This document shows, in pieces, positions 23,546-32,220 of a DNA stretch of 52,089 nt. This DNA is from an uncultured Acetatifactor sp. (GTDB lineage: Bacteria; Bacillota; Clostridia; Lachnospirales; Lachnospiraceae), in assembly GCA_947624245.1 (NCBI GenBank), contig CANQJL010000017.1, positions 1 through 52,089 on the forward strand, in the 5' to 3' direction. The first letter of the stretch is position 1. The number at the start of each line of letters is the position of its first letter. The notes below the pieces were generated by a model. The model saw only the letters and a list, made by a program, of their open reading frames with translations. It made no database searches and was not told the DNA's origin. Both the position numbers and the translations under genes were made by a program.

Positions 23546-24019
23546 CTACAGTATCGTCTCCATTCCGATCTTCTGGGGCTTCATGCCGCACTGCTCATAG
23601 AAACGGACGGCGGGCGGATTACAGGACCAGGCATTCAGGGTCACATTATAGCAGCCCTGTTCTCTGGCATACTGCAGCACATATTCGTAGAGAGACTTCC
23701 CCACGTGCTGTCTGCGGATCTCCTCGTCCACGCACAGATCGTCAACGTACAGTGTCTTGATGTCCGTGAGCACATTGTCGCCGATATGCTGCTGCATGAT
23801 GCAGAACGCATAGCCCAGCACCTTCTGCGCCTCATCTACCGCCACGAAAATGGGCCGCTCCTCATTCTGCAGCATCGCCTTCAGCTGCTCATCTGTGTAT
23901 TTCCGGCTGCGATTCCCCCGAAACAGATCCGGTCTGCCTATGTGGTGGACCATGCTCACCTGTTCCAAAAGCTTATCGATTCCCGGTATATCCTGTTCTT
24001 TTGCTCTCCTGATCTCCAT
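23546..24019 (-). CDS. GNAT-family N-acetyltransferase
   Basis: 157 residues from the ATG at 24019, with AGAGGAG upstream. GNAT motifs are clear: the strand-loop LYVDDLCVDEEIRRQHVG (acetyl-CoA pyrophosphate loop, variant RRQHVG) and the C-terminal NAWSCNPPAVRFYEQCGM. The substrate cannot be told from sequence. It lies between pyrF and pyrE and is probably co-transcribed; a link with pyrimidine synthesis is not known. Confidence 0.9.
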   Translation of the reverse strand: MEIRRAKEQDIPGIDKLLEQVSMVHHIGRPDLFRGNRSRKYTDEQLKAMLQNEERPIFVAVDEAQKVLGYAFCIMQQHIGDNVLTDIKTLYVDDLCVDEEIRRQHVGKSLYEYVLQYAREQGCYNVTLNAWSCNPPAVRFYEQCGMKPQKIGMETIL

Positions 24020-24072
24020 ATTCTCTCCTCTTTTCCCCAAGGGCCTGCCGCCCGCGGTCTCCCCGCCGCGGC

Positions 24073-24999
24073 CTACCGCCCGTTCAGCGCCGACGCGATA
24101 TCCTCCCGCATGGCCTCCACTGCCGCTCTGGCCGCATCGCCGTAGCCCTCTGCTCCGAACCGTGCGTACTGCTCCTGTTGGTAGGCGGCAATGATCCCTC
24201 TGGAAGAATTGACGATGGCACCCAGACCGTCCTCGTTAAAAAAGTGGACCAGATCCGCTCCTTTTCCGCCCTGTGCGCCGTAACCGGGCACCAGAATAAA
24301 GGTCTTCGGCATGAGCTTTCTCAGCGCCCTGCCCTGTTCCGGATAGGTGGCACCCACCACGGCGCCCACATTGCTGTAAGTCTCGCCCATGCACTCCTCG
24401 CCCCAGGCGGCCACCTGACGTCCCACCAGCTCATAGAGAGGCTTTCCGTCCACCTGCCTGTCCTGAAATTCTCCGCTGCTGGGATTAGAGGTCTTCACCA
24501 ACACAAAGATGCCTTTCTTCTCCTCGCTGCACACCTTCAGAAAGGGCCTGATCCCGTCGGAGCCCAGATAGGGGTTCACCGTTGCGAAGTCCTCGTCAAA
24601 TCCGCTGTACGTCCTGCTTCCCACCTGCACCTTTCCCAGATGGGCCGCCGCATACGCTTCGGAGGTGGAGCCGATGTCTCCCCTCTTCACGTCGCCGATG
24701 ACCACCAGCCCTTTCTCTTTACAGTAATCCACCGTCCTCTTAAAGGCAATCATGCCCGGTATGCCGAACTGCTCGTACATGGCGATCTGCGGTTTCACTG
24801 CAGGAATCAGGTCGTATATGGCGTCCACGATCCCCTTGTTGTACTGCCATACGGCCTCCGCCGCGCCCTCCAGCGTCTCGCCGTACTCCGCAAACGCCTT
24901 CTTACGGATATGCTCCGGCACAAATTTCATCATGGGGTCCAGTCCCACCACAATGGGGGCGTTCGTCGCCTTGATCTTTTCTATCAGTCTGTCTATCAT
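24073..24999 (-). CDS. pyrF: Orotidine 5'-phosphate decarboxylase (type 2)
   Basis: 308 residues from the ATG at 24999 (MIDRLIEKIKATNAPIVVGL), with GAGAGGGAG upstream. It is longer than type 1 enzymes (about 240 aa), as expected for the type 2 subfamily found in clostridia and actinobacteria. The catalytic block VIGDVKRGDIGSTSEAYA carries the Asp-Lys-Asp network. It makes UMP from OMP. Promoter at 25064-25092; the leader has three 14-bp repeats. Confidence 0.97.
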   Translation of the reverse strand: MIDRLIEKIKATNAPIVVGLDPMMKFVPEHIRKKAFAEYGETLEGAAEAVWQYNKGIVDAIYDLIPAVKPQIAMYEQFGIPGMIAFKRTVDYCKEKGLVVIGDVKRGDIGSTSEAYAAAHLGKVQVGSRTYSGFDEDFATVNPYLGSDGIRPFLKVCSEEKKGIFVLVKTSNPSSGEFQDRQVDGKPLYELVGRQVAAWGEECMGETYSNVGAVVGATYPEQGRALRKLMPKTFILVPGYGAQGGKGADLVHFFNEDGLGAIVNSSRGIIAAYQQEQYARFGAEGYGDAARAAVEAMREDIASALNGR

Positions 25000-25015
25000 G
25001 GTATTCTCCCTCTCT

Positions 25016-25057
25016 GCGCACCTGAAATTGCGCTCCTGAAATTGAGCTTCTGAAATA
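25016..25057 (-). repeat. Three tandem 14-bp repeats in the pyrF leader
   Basis: GCGCACCTGAAATT (25016-25029), GCGCTCCTGAAATT (25030-25043) and GAGCTTCTGAAATA (25044-25057) lie back to back, inside the untranslated leader between promoter and ribosome site. No PyrR-type attenuator is visible. Confidence 0.75.
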
Positions 25058-25063
25058 AGGTTA

Positions 25064-25092
25064 ATTTTACCATAAAATATCTCTTCCCGCAA
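25064..25092 (-). promoter_or_regulatory. Promoter of the pyrF operon
   Basis: On the minus strand TTGCGG (25087-25092), a 17-bp spacer ending TGG, and TAAAAT (25064-25069). The transcript would begin near 25057, at the edge of the 14-bp repeats. Confidence 0.6.
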
Positions 25093-25165
25093 CGCCGTCC
25101 TTGTCTGAATTTGCCCTTTTAAAAAATATTTTTGTTTTTCTCTTGGGAATCTTGCATATTTCCTC

Positions 25166-25194
25166 TTGAGATTTATGACGATTTATTGTACAAT
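25166..25194 (+). promoter_or_regulatory. Promoter of the hydrogenase-chemoreceptor fusion gene
   Basis: TTGAGA (25166-25171), a 17-bp spacer and TACAAT (25189-25194), followed by AT-rich DNA and AAGGAG before the ATG at 25240. It diverges from the pyrF promoter. Confidence 0.65.
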
Positions 25195-25239
25195 ATTATA
25201 ACAACTCTATAAGTTTAAATGTTTCAAAGGAGAAAAGTT

Positions 25240-27195
25240 ATGGCAGAGACAAAGCAATCATTGGTTTTTACCAACGATAACTGCATCGGGTGCAACAAGT
25301 GTACCCGCGTATGCAGCTGCGAGGGAGCCTGTGTAACAACGGAAGCTCCTGACGGCAGTACCCGAATCGAGGTGGACGGCAACCGCTGTGTGGCCTGCGG
25401 CGCATGCTTTGATGTCTGTGAGCATCACGCCAGAGAGTATTACGACGATACAGAACGCTTTTTCCGCGATCTGAAGGCCGGTGAAAAGATTTCCGTGCTG
25501 ATTGCTCCTGCTTTCAAGGCAAACTATCCCGATGAATACGAGTCCGTTCTGGGCGGTCTGAAGGAACTGGGCGTCAATCACCTGATCAGCGTATCTTTCG
25601 GCGCCGACATTACCACCTGGGGATATCTGAATTATGTGCAGAAGCACAATTTCCTTGGCGGCATATCCCAGCCCTGCCCTGCAGTAGTACGTTATATCGA
25701 GCATTATACGCCGGAGCTGATCCCCAAGCTCTTTCCCGTGCAGAGCCCTCTGATGTGCGCTGCGATCTATACGCGCAACGAGATGAAGGTCACGGATAAG
25801 CTTGCTTTCATCAGCCCCTGCATCGCCAAGAAAATGGAGATTGACGATCCCAACAACCACGGCATCGTCTCCTATAACGTGACCTTTGATCATCTCATGG
25901 ACTATGTACATAAACATAACGTGCGGGGAGCCCTGAAATCCGACGAGATCGAGTACGGTCTGGGTTCCATTTATCCCATGCCCGGCGGTCTGAAGGAAAA
26001 TGTCTACTGGTTCCTGGGCGAAAGCGTCTTCATCCGTCAGGTGGAGGGCGAGAAGCACATGTACCACTGGCTGGAGGAAAACAAGAAGCGCATCGCGGGC
26101 GGACAGACCCCTTATCTGTTCATCGACGCTCTGAACTGTTCCTCCGGCTGTATCTACGGCACCGGCTGCGATGCGGACAAGAACGACAACGACGACGTCC
26201 TCTGCAGTCTGCTGCGGATCAGGGAGGCTTCCAAGAAGAACAACGCCGGAAGCGCCTGGTCCAAAAAGCTTTCTCCCGAGAAGCGCCTGAAGAACCTCAA
26301 CAAACAGTTCAAGAATCTTCGTCTGGAGGATTACCTCCGAAGCTACACGGACCGCTCCGCCGAGTGCAAGCGCAAGGTTCCCACCGCCGCTCAGGAGGAC
26401 GCTATCTTCAACGATATGAAGAAGTTCACCACGGCAGAGCGCAACATCAACTGCTCCTGCTGCGGATACGACTCCTGTAAGCAGATGGCAGACGCTATCT
26501 TTAACGGCTTCAGCCGCAAGGAGAACTGCATCTACTATATCAAGAAGGAAGTGGAGCTCCAGGGCGAGGAATCCAGCAAGCTGGCGAAGGAGTTGGAAGC
26601 GGAGACTGTGGTAATGGCAGATCAGAAAGATTTGATCCTGTCCACTGTCCGCGACATCAACGAAGAGTTCTCCAATCTGTACCAGTTCGTGGACAATATG
26701 GCTGCAGGCAACGAGAACAACGCCAACGAGAGTACGGGCATTTCCGGCGACATCGTGCAGGTCTCCAGCTTCTGTGAGGCTTTGGCCGAGGCCATGGACT
26801 CCATTCGGGACGTGCTGCAGGAGCTTGCGAACAACAACAACGAGGTGGTAAGCATTGCCAGCCAGACCAATCTGCTCGCGCTGAATGCCAGCATCGAGGC
26901 TGCCCGCGCCGGCGAGGCCGGAAGAGGCTTTGCAGTGGTGGCCGGCGAGATCAACAGTCTGGCCGCCAACTCCCGCGAGACGGCGAACCGAAGCAACGAG
27001 AGCCAGAACAAGATCATGGACGCGATCAACCAGATCATCTCCGACACCAACACCCTTCGCGAGACGATTTCGGCCGTGAACGGCAGAGCGCAGAATCTGG
27101 CCGCATCTACCGAGGAAATCGCTGCATCCGTTACTATGGTGCTGCAGGCTGCGAACACCGTTCGGGAGAAATTAAAGGTTCTCGAAAATATGTAA
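25240..27195 (+). CDS. Cytosolic [FeFe]-hydrogenase-like sensor fused to a chemoreceptor signalling domain
   Basis: 651 residues; start chosen for AAGGAG 8 nt upstream. Domains in order: two 4Fe-4S ferredoxin clusters (Cys15/18/21/25 and Cys50/53/56/60); an H-cluster-type domain with motif 1 SQPCPAVV (Cys146), motif 2 SPCIAKKME (Cys194) and motif 3 [12 protein letters not shown] (Cys300/304); a further Cys-rich Fe-S motif, [17 protein letters not shown] (Cys405-413, Cys430); then a methyl-accepting chemotaxis domain whose tip [20 protein letters not shown] is at about 541-560. There is no membrane segment. Catalytic hydrogenases have TSCCP in motif 1; the first Cys, used for proton transfer, is Pro here, so turnover should be poor and sensing is more likely. 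It probably reports H2 or redox state to CheA. No che genes are nearby. Confidence 0.9.
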   Translation: MAETKQSLVFTNDNCIGCNKCTRVCSCEGACVTTEAPDGSTRIEVDGNRCVACGACFDVCEHHAREYYDDTERFFRDLKAGEKISVLIAPAFKANYPDEYESVLGGLKELGVNHLISVSFGADITTWGYLNYVQKHNFLGGISQPCPAVVRYIEHYTPELIPKLFPVQSPLMCAAIYTRNEMKVTDKLAFISPCIAKKMEIDDPNNHGIVSYNVTFDHLMDYVHKHNVRGALKSDEIEYGLGSIYPMPGGLKENVYWFLGESVFIRQVEGEKHMYHWLEENKKRIAGGQTPYLFIDALNCSSGCIYGTGCDADKNDNDDVLCSLLRIREASKKNNAGSAWSKKLSPEKRLKNLNKQFKNLRLEDYLRSYTDRSAECKRKVPTAAQEDAIFNDMKKFTTAERNINCSCCGYDSCKQMADAIFNGFSRKENCIYYIKKEVELQGEESSKLAKELEAETVVMADQKDLILSTVRDINEEFSNLYQFVDNMAAGNENNANESTGISGDIVQVSSFCEALAEAMDSIRDVLQELANNNNEVVSIASQTNLLALNASIEAARAGEAGRGFAVVAGEINSLAANSRETANRSNESQNKIMDAINQIISDTNTLRETISAVNGRAQNLAASTEEIAASVTMVLQAANTVREKLKVLENM

Positions 27196-27233
27196 ACAAA
27201 CTATGTAACATATGCAGCACAAAGACATACAAA

Positions 27234-27267
27234 AAGATCCGCCCGGCCGTCCGGCTGAGCGGATCTT
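27234..27267. terminator. Bidirectional terminator between the fusion gene and nrdD
   Basis: A 9-bp perfect stem AAGATCCGC (27234-27242) / GCGGATCTT (27259-27267) with further GC pairing inside. It is flanked by AAAAAG on the left and ATTTTTG on the right, so it serves both convergent genes. Confidence 0.9.
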
Positions 27268-27312
27268 ATTTTTGTGTCGTTCGTATCCTTAAGGGTCTGC
27301 CGGGCCGTCCTC

Positions 27313-29703
27313 CTAGGACATTGCCACCGCCGTAAGGCTCTCCGCATACTTCTTGATGTTGGAGGCATTGACATATTTCTTGTGGGTATCTCCGTCCACT
27401 ACCACCAGAGTGGGCGCCTGCATCACGCCATACCTTGCGGCCAGCTCCATGTTCTCCTCCGCATCTATGACTACATACGGCACGTCCTTCAGATATTCCT
27501 TGGCCAGCTTACAGTTGGGGCAGGTCTTCGTCGTAAACAGATACCTCACGTTCTGAGGCTCCTCCACGGTGACCTCCACGTCTTCGGCGAAGTTGGACAG
27601 CGTCACAACGCTTCTGGCGGGACGCTTCAGAACGGAATTTGCAATGTCATACTCCGTGCGGTTTTGGTACTCCTGCAATTTGCCGTCGTTCCAGTTCTGC
27701 ACGGGACGGTAGTAGCCGGTAATACGGCTGTAAATCTCCGTCTTAGCGCCGCAGTGAGGACAGATCTTCACTTCCCCTGCCAGATACCCGTGATCCGGAC
27801 AGATGGAATAGGTGGGCGACAAGGTGTAATAAGGCAGCTTGTAATTGTTCGCAATGGTGCGCACCAGAGACGCCGCCGCCTTCCAGTCGGGGAGCTTCTC
27901 TCCCAGAAAAGCATGGAACACGGTTCCCGACGTGTACAGCGTCTGCAGCTCGTCCTGTATATCCAGCGCATCAAAGATATCCGTGGTATAGTCTACCGGC
28001 AGATGGGAGGAGTTGGTGTAGTAGGGGGTATCTCCCGGCTTGCCCGCAGTCTTGATAGCGGGGAACTGCTTTTTGTCATGCTTTGCCAGACGATAAGCGG
28101 TGCTCTCCGCAGGCGTCGCCTCCAGATTGTACAGGTCATGATACTGCTCCTGATAATCGGAAAGCCTGTTCCGCATATGGTTCAGCACTTCCACGGCAAA
28201 TTCCTGTGTCTTCTTTCCGGTCATATCCTCTCTCAGCCAGTTGGCATTGAGGCCCACTTCGTTCATACCCACCAGTCCGATGGTGGAGAAGTGATTGTCA
28301 AAGGAGCCGAGGTATCTCTTTGTGTAAGGATACAGGCCCTCGTCCAAAAGCTTCGTGATCACGCCCCTCTTGATCTTCAGGGAGCGGGCCGCGATATCCA
28401 TCATGTGATTCAGTCTCGCGTAGAACTCATCTTTATTGGACGACAGGTATGCGATGCGGGGCAGATTGATCGTCACAACACCCACGCTTCCCGTGCTCTC
28501 GCCGGAACCGAAGAATCCGCCGGTCTTCTTCCGCAGCTCGCGCAGGTCAAGGCGCAGACGACAGCACATGCTGCGCACATCGCTGGGCTGCATATCGGAA
28601 TTGATGTAATTTGAGAAATAAGGCGTGCCGTACTTCGCCGTCATCTCAAAGAGAAGCCTGTTGTTCTCCGTGTCGGACCAGTCGAAATCTTTCGTGATGG
28701 AGTAAGTAGGAATGGGATACTGGAAGCCTCTGCCGTTGGAGTCTCCCTCAATCATGGTCTCGATGAAGGCCTTGTTGACCATATCCATTTCCTTCTTGCA
28801 GTCCTTATATTTAAAGGGCATCTCCTCGCCGCCTACAATCGCGGGCAGCTCCGCCAGATCATCAGGCACGGTCCAGTCCAGCGTGATATTGGAGAAGGGA
28901 GCCTGTGTCCCCCAGCGGCTGGGCGTGTTCACGCCGTAGATGAACGCCTCGATACACTTCTTTACGTCGTAATAGCTTAAATTATCCACCTTCACGAAGG
29001 GCGCCAGATAGGTGTCGAAGGAGGAGAACGCCTGCGCTCCCGCCCACTCGTTCTGCATGATCCCCAGGAAATTCACCATCTGGTTGCACAGCACGGAGAG
29101 ATGCTTGGCGGGCGCGGAAGTAATCTTGCCCGTGATGCCGCCCAGTCCCTCTTTGATCAGCTGCTTTAAGGACCAGCCCGCACAGTAACCTGTGAGCATG
29201 GACAGATCGTGAATATGAATATCCGCATTTCTGTGCGCGTCTGCGATCTCCTGATCGTAGATCTCCGACAGCCAGTAGTTCGCCGTCACGGCGCCGGAGT
29301 TGCTGAGGATCAGCCCGCCCACGGAATATGTCACGGTGGAATTCTCCTTGACGCGCCAGTCCTCCACCTTTACATAGCTGTTCACCACATCCTTGTAGTC
29401 CAGAATGGTGGATTTCATGGTGCGCATCTTCTCGCGCTGCTTGCGGTAGAGGATATATGCCTTTGCGACCTCCTCATAGCCCGCCTGTCCCAGCACCTTC
29501 TCTACGCTGTCCTGGATGTCCTCCACATGGACGCCGCCGTCCTTTACCTTGTCCTGAAAATCCGCAGTCACCCTAAGCGCCAGAAGATCTATGATGTCGT
29601 TGGTATAGTTCATCTGCGTCGCAGTGAATGCCTTCATGATCGCATCGTTGATCTTGGTCAAAGTAAATTCTGCTCTTTCCCCGTTTCTTTTGATTACCTG
29701 CAT
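27313..29703 (-). CDS. nrdD: Anaerobic (class III) ribonucleotide reductase with C-terminal thioredoxin-like domain
   Basis: 796 residues. An N-terminal ATP cone (MQVIKRNGERAEFTLTKIND), the catalytic barrel with the thiyl-radical region MCCRLRLDLRELRKK, a zinc ribbon (CPDHG...CPHCG), and the glycyl-radical loop RITGYY (Gly663). About 60 residues later a small thioredoxin/glutaredoxin-like domain begins, with CPNC (Cys728/731) and the cis-Pro stretch MQAPTLVVVD. Known class III enzymes get electrons from formate or from NrdH/thioredoxin; this attached domain suggests built-in thiol reduction. The activase gene nrdG, usually adjacent, is missing. Tandem NrdR-like boxes lie upstream. Confidence 0.95.
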   Translation of the reverse strand: MQVIKRNGERAEFTLTKINDAIMKAFTATQMNYTNDIIDLLALRVTADFQDKVKDGGVHVEDIQDSVEKVLGQAGYEEVAKAYILYRKQREKMRTMKSTILDYKDVVNSYVKVEDWRVKENSTVTYSVGGLILSNSGAVTANYWLSEIYDQEIADAHRNADIHIHDLSMLTGYCAGWSLKQLIKEGLGGITGKITSAPAKHLSVLCNQMVNFLGIMQNEWAGAQAFSSFDTYLAPFVKVDNLSYYDVKKCIEAFIYGVNTPSRWGTQAPFSNITLDWTVPDDLAELPAIVGGEEMPFKYKDCKKEMDMVNKAFIETMIEGDSNGRGFQYPIPTYSITKDFDWSDTENNRLLFEMTAKYGTPYFSNYINSDMQPSDVRSMCCRLRLDLRELRKKTGGFFGSGESTGSVGVVTINLPRIAYLSSNKDEFYARLNHMMDIAARSLKIKRGVITKLLDEGLYPYTKRYLGSFDNHFSTIGLVGMNEVGLNANWLREDMTGKKTQEFAVEVLNHMRNRLSDYQEQYHDLYNLEATPAESTAYRLAKHDKKQFPAIKTAGKPGDTPYYTNSSHLPVDYTTDIFDALDIQDELQTLYTSGTVFHAFLGEKLPDWKAAASLVRTIANNYKLPYYTLSPTYSICPDHGYLAGEVKICPHCGAKTEIYSRITGYYRPVQNWNDGKLQEYQNRTEYDIANSVLKRPARSVVTLSNFAEDVEVTVEEPQNVRYLFTTKTCPNCKLAKEYLKDVPYVVIDAEENMELAARYGVMQAPTLVVVDGDTHKKYVNASNIKKYAESLTAVAMS

Positions 29704-29753
29704 TTTCTCTCATACCTTTCCATAAGTAATAACGAAAAACACCTTTGCTGTAT

Positions 29754-29782
29754 ATCTTACCACTTTAGAAGGAAAAAGTCAA
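29754..29782 (-). promoter_or_regulatory. nrdD promoter
   Basis: On the minus strand TTGACT (29777-29782), a 17-bp spacer ending TGG, and TAAGAT (29754-29759), about 50 bp before the start codon. The NrdR-like boxes end 7 bp upstream of the -35. Confidence 0.65.
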
Positions 29783-29788
29783 CGATAT

Positions 29789-29836
29789 ATACAATATATA
29801 GTAGTTTATTTTTTCATGATCCGTAATATATTGTGG
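29789..29836 (-). promoter_or_regulatory. Two tandem NrdR-like boxes
   Basis: Box 1 at 29789-29804 has the core CAATATATAG and box 2 at 29821-29836 the core TAATATATTG. NrdR boxes follow ACACWATATATWGTGT. Starts are 32 bp apart, about three helical turns, the spacing expected for this ATP/dATP-sensing repressor. The rest of 29837-30017 is AT-rich with no gene seen. Confidence 0.7.
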
Positions 29837-30017
29837 GTACTGTATAAAATGTGTAAAAAATAAGCGCAATTTATCTTGTTAGTTTTTCTAAACTGTAAGA
29901 ACTATTTTCCGTATTTTTCTAAAATAGTATTTCACAAATTATGAAACACTTTAAAATGTAGTTTAGCTTTGATAAACAGCAGGGACCGACAAGAATGACA
30001 AAGGACGGTAATTTGAC

Positions 30018-30374
30018 GTGAAAGTGGGAGAAATACTTACAGCCCTCCGCAAGGAGAGGGGACTGGGGCAAAAGGAACTGGCGGCCTATCTGAATCTTTC
30101 AACAGGCACTATCTCTAATTACGAAAACGGCGTTCACTCTCCCGACCTGGATACCTTGTGCCAGTTGGCGGATTATTTTGACGTCACCACAGATTATCTC
30201 CTGAACAGGACAACTATGCGCAACTCTTTGAATGCAATGAACCGGCAGTTGAGCGAGGAGTACACACTGTCCGATGTCATGGACACCATACTCGCCTGCA
30301 ATGCCGGTTCGATAGATAACATTATGGAATATGCTCTGTTCTTGAAATCAAAACAGAAAAACCGTGTAAATTAG
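30018..30374 (+). CDS. XRE-family transcriptional regulator
   Basis: 118 residues, starting with GTG (VGEILTALRKERGLGQKELA after the start). A Cro/C1-type helix-turn-helix covers residues 5-60 (QKELAAYLNLSTGTISNYEN is the recognition region, PDLDTLCQLADYF follows). The C-terminal 50 residues form a short helical tail with no enzyme or peptidase motif. The gene stands alone between nrdD (divergent) and a TPR lipoprotein gene (convergent, stop codons 20 bp apart). Target unknown; autoregulation is common in this class. Confidence 0.88.
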   Translation: MKVGEILTALRKERGLGQKELAAYLNLSTGTISNYENGVHSPDLDTLCQLADYFDVTTDYLLNRTTMRNSLNAMNRQLSEEYTLSDVMDTILACNAGSIDNIMEYALFLKSKQKNRVN

Positions 30375-30394
30375 CGTCCCCTCCGCATCTTCCC

Positions 30395-31450
30395 TTATCT
30401 CGTGCTCAGGAACTCATATTCTCTCCTTGCCTTTTTATCGTCAGGATAATTGTTCAGGTAGCTTCCCAGAAGCGTGTACGCTCTCGTATACTCCCCAAGA
30501 TACTCATATGCCGCAATCTCGTTGAAGGACAGCGTCTGAAGGATTCCGTTGTCCTCCAGCTGCATTCCCGTCTGAAAGGCCTCCAGCGCTTTCTGATAAT
30601 CGCCTTTGGCCATCTCGCACAGTCCCAGCTGATTGTACATTTCCGCGCTGCCATCGGAAGTGCTCAGGTAGCTCGTATAGACATTGGCGGCATAATTGTA
30701 ATCTCCTGTGGCCTCATAGGCGCGTCCCAGATAAAGGTAGCTCTCCTCGCCGCCCTTCTCCTTCGCCTGCTCCAACGCAAGGTAGGCCTTCTCGTATTCG
30801 CCCAGATAATAGTAGATGCGGCCCACGCTGTAATTGTCCATCTTCTTGCCGTCCTTCTCAAGGGCGGCCTGCAGATACTCCTGCCCCACCGACTCATAGC
30901 CGAAATGCTCCAGCACCTCGTAAATCTCGATCAGTCTGTCGTAATTGTTCGGCTCCATGGCAATGACCCTGTCGAAATCCTCTTTGGCCTCCGCAAATTC
31001 GGACAGATTCATTCTGACATTTCCCCGCAGGAAATAGGCGTTCACCTCATTCTGCCGCAGGGCAAGAATGGCGTCGTAGGTCTCCTCCGCCTGGCTGTAC
31101 TGCCCGCTCTTTGCGTAGGCGGCCGCCAGATAATAATTTAAGTCGAAGTCCACATCCTCCACCAAGCCGCTGCTGCCCGCCAGGGCCGCCTGAAAGCACT
31201 CGATGGCCTGGTCGTACTCCGTGAGGCCCATATGCGCGATCCCTCTGGCGCGGTTGATCAGCCTGCCGTTCTCCCCGCTTGCCTCCGCCGTGTCAAGCTG
31301 TGTCAAAGCCCCCTGATAGTCAAAGGCCTGTATCTGCTCCATGGCGCTTTGGGTGTTCTCTCCCGCCTTCCCGCAGCCGCAGAGCGCTCCCGCAATAGCC
31401 AGAAGACCGGCCACACATATGCACTTTTTCAGGATTCTGTCCATTCCCAT
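30395..31450 (-). CDS. TPR-repeat lipoprotein
   Basis: 351 residues. A lipoprotein signal ends at Cys26 (lipobox LCGC). The rest is a run of about eight tetratricopeptide repeats from residue 40 to the end (for example RLINRARGIAHMGLTEYDQA and YNQLGLCEMAKGDYQKALEA). TPR proteins are scaffolds for protein contacts, here on the outer membrane face. AAGGTG is the only ribosome site, 4-5 nt from the ATG, so an ATG two codons later is also possible. A 19-bp tandem repeat array lies directly upstream. Confidence 0.88.
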   Translation of the reverse strand: MGMDRILKKCICVAGLLAIAGALCGCGKAGENTQSAMEQIQAFDYQGALTQLDTAEASGENGRLINRARGIAHMGLTEYDQAIECFQAALAGSSGLVEDVDFDLNYYLAAAYAKSGQYSQAEETYDAILALRQNEVNAYFLRGNVRMNLSEFAEAKEDFDRVIAMEPNNYDRLIEIYEVLEHFGYESVGQEYLQAALEKDGKKMDNYSVGRIYYYLGEYEKAYLALEQAKEKGGEESYLYLGRAYEATGDYNYAANVYTSYLSTSDGSAEMYNQLGLCEMAKGDYQKALEAFQTGMQLEDNGILQTLSFNEIAAYEYLGEYTRAYTLLGSYLNNYPDDKKARREYEFLSTR

Positions 31451-31454
31451 AATT

Positions 31455-31583
31455 CACCTTGCTCTATGCATAATCCATCTTGCTTTGCACAATCCGCTTT
31501 GCTCTGCAAAATTCGCTTTGCTCCGCGCAATCCGTCTTACTATGCGAAATTGCTTTGCTCCGCACAATTCGCTTTGCTCTGCC
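31455..31583 (-). repeat. Array of about seven 19-bp degenerate repeats
   Basis: Units such as CGCTTTGCTCTGCAAAATT (31495-31513) and CGCTTTGCTCCGCGCAATC (31514-31532) repeat head to tail with period 18-21 bp between mscL and the TPR gene, both on the minus strand. The period is not a multiple of three, so it is not coding. There are no spacers, so it is not a CRISPR array. Confidence 0.85.
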
Positions 31584-31594
31584 AACACCTGTCC

Positions 31595-32044
31595 TTACTC
31601 TGCGGCTTCCTCCAGCTGAGAGGTACAGTGGGGACATCTGGTGGCGTCCAGTGCGATATCGCTCTTGCAGTAAGGGCATTTTTTCGTGGTGGGCGCCGGC
31701 TTTTCCTCATGGCTGAATTTGCTGCTGAGCGCATTGATTCCCTTGAGCAGCAGGAAGATCACGAACGCCGTGATCAGGAAATTGATGACCGCCGTGATAA
31801 AGTTGCCGTAATACAGAATCGGCGCTGCGTCTCCTTTTCCCAGGACCACATACAGATTGGAAAAATCCGTGCCGCCGAAAATTCCCAGCAGCGGTGCCAG
31901 AATATCCTGATTCAGCGAGGTAACGATGGCAGTGAACGCGCCGCCCACGATAACGCCCACAGCCATATCCATGACGTTGCCGCGCATGATAAATTTCTTA
32001 AATTCGGCCATAAAGCCTTTTCCTTTTTCTTTCTTGTTTCCCAT
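31595..32044 (-). CDS. mscL: Large-conductance mechanosensitive channel with zinc-ribbon tail
   Basis: 149 residues; ATG at 32044 with AAGGAG upstream. The MscL core is typical: amphipathic start MAEFKKFIMRGNVMDMAVG, first pore helix, a short periplasmic loop, second helix (FITAVINFLITAFVIFLL). Instead of the usual C-terminal helical bundle the last 27 or so residues form a zinc ribbon, CPYC...CPHC. MscL opens under membrane tension to release solutes in hypo-osmotic shock. The ribbon would hang in the cytoplasm near the pore. Promoter at 32164-32192. Confidence 0.93.
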   Translation of the reverse strand: MGNKKEKGKGFMAEFKKFIMRGNVMDMAVGVIVGGAFTAIVTSLNQDILAPLLGIFGGTDFSNLYVVLGKGDAAPILYYGNFITAVINFLITAFVIFLLLKGINALSSKFSHEEKPAPTTKKCPYCKSDIALDATRCPHCTSQLEEAAE

Positions 32045-32163
32045 TTGTCTTCTCCTTCTTGTGATATTGCGTGTGATATTGCGGCCGCGCTGCGGCGGCC
32101 CTGCCTTGGGCTTTCCCTGTGCGGCCTTCTCCGCACGGCATGTCCGCCCGAACCGTTTCTACT

Positions 32164-32192
32164 ATCTTACCACAACCGTTCCGCGTAAACAA
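32164..32192 (-). promoter_or_regulatory. mscL promoter
   Basis: On the minus strand TTGTTT (32187-32192), a 17-bp spacer ending TGG and TAAGAT (32164-32169). The leader of about 115 nt is GC-rich with CGGCCGC-type inverted repeats. Confidence 0.5.
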
Positions 32193-32220
32193 GAGTGTGT
32201 TCAACTTTGCGCCTGTCCGC

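Noticed and set aside
31455..31583. Possible CRISPR array
   Set aside because: The units are 18-21 bp with no spacers between them, and no cas genes are present.
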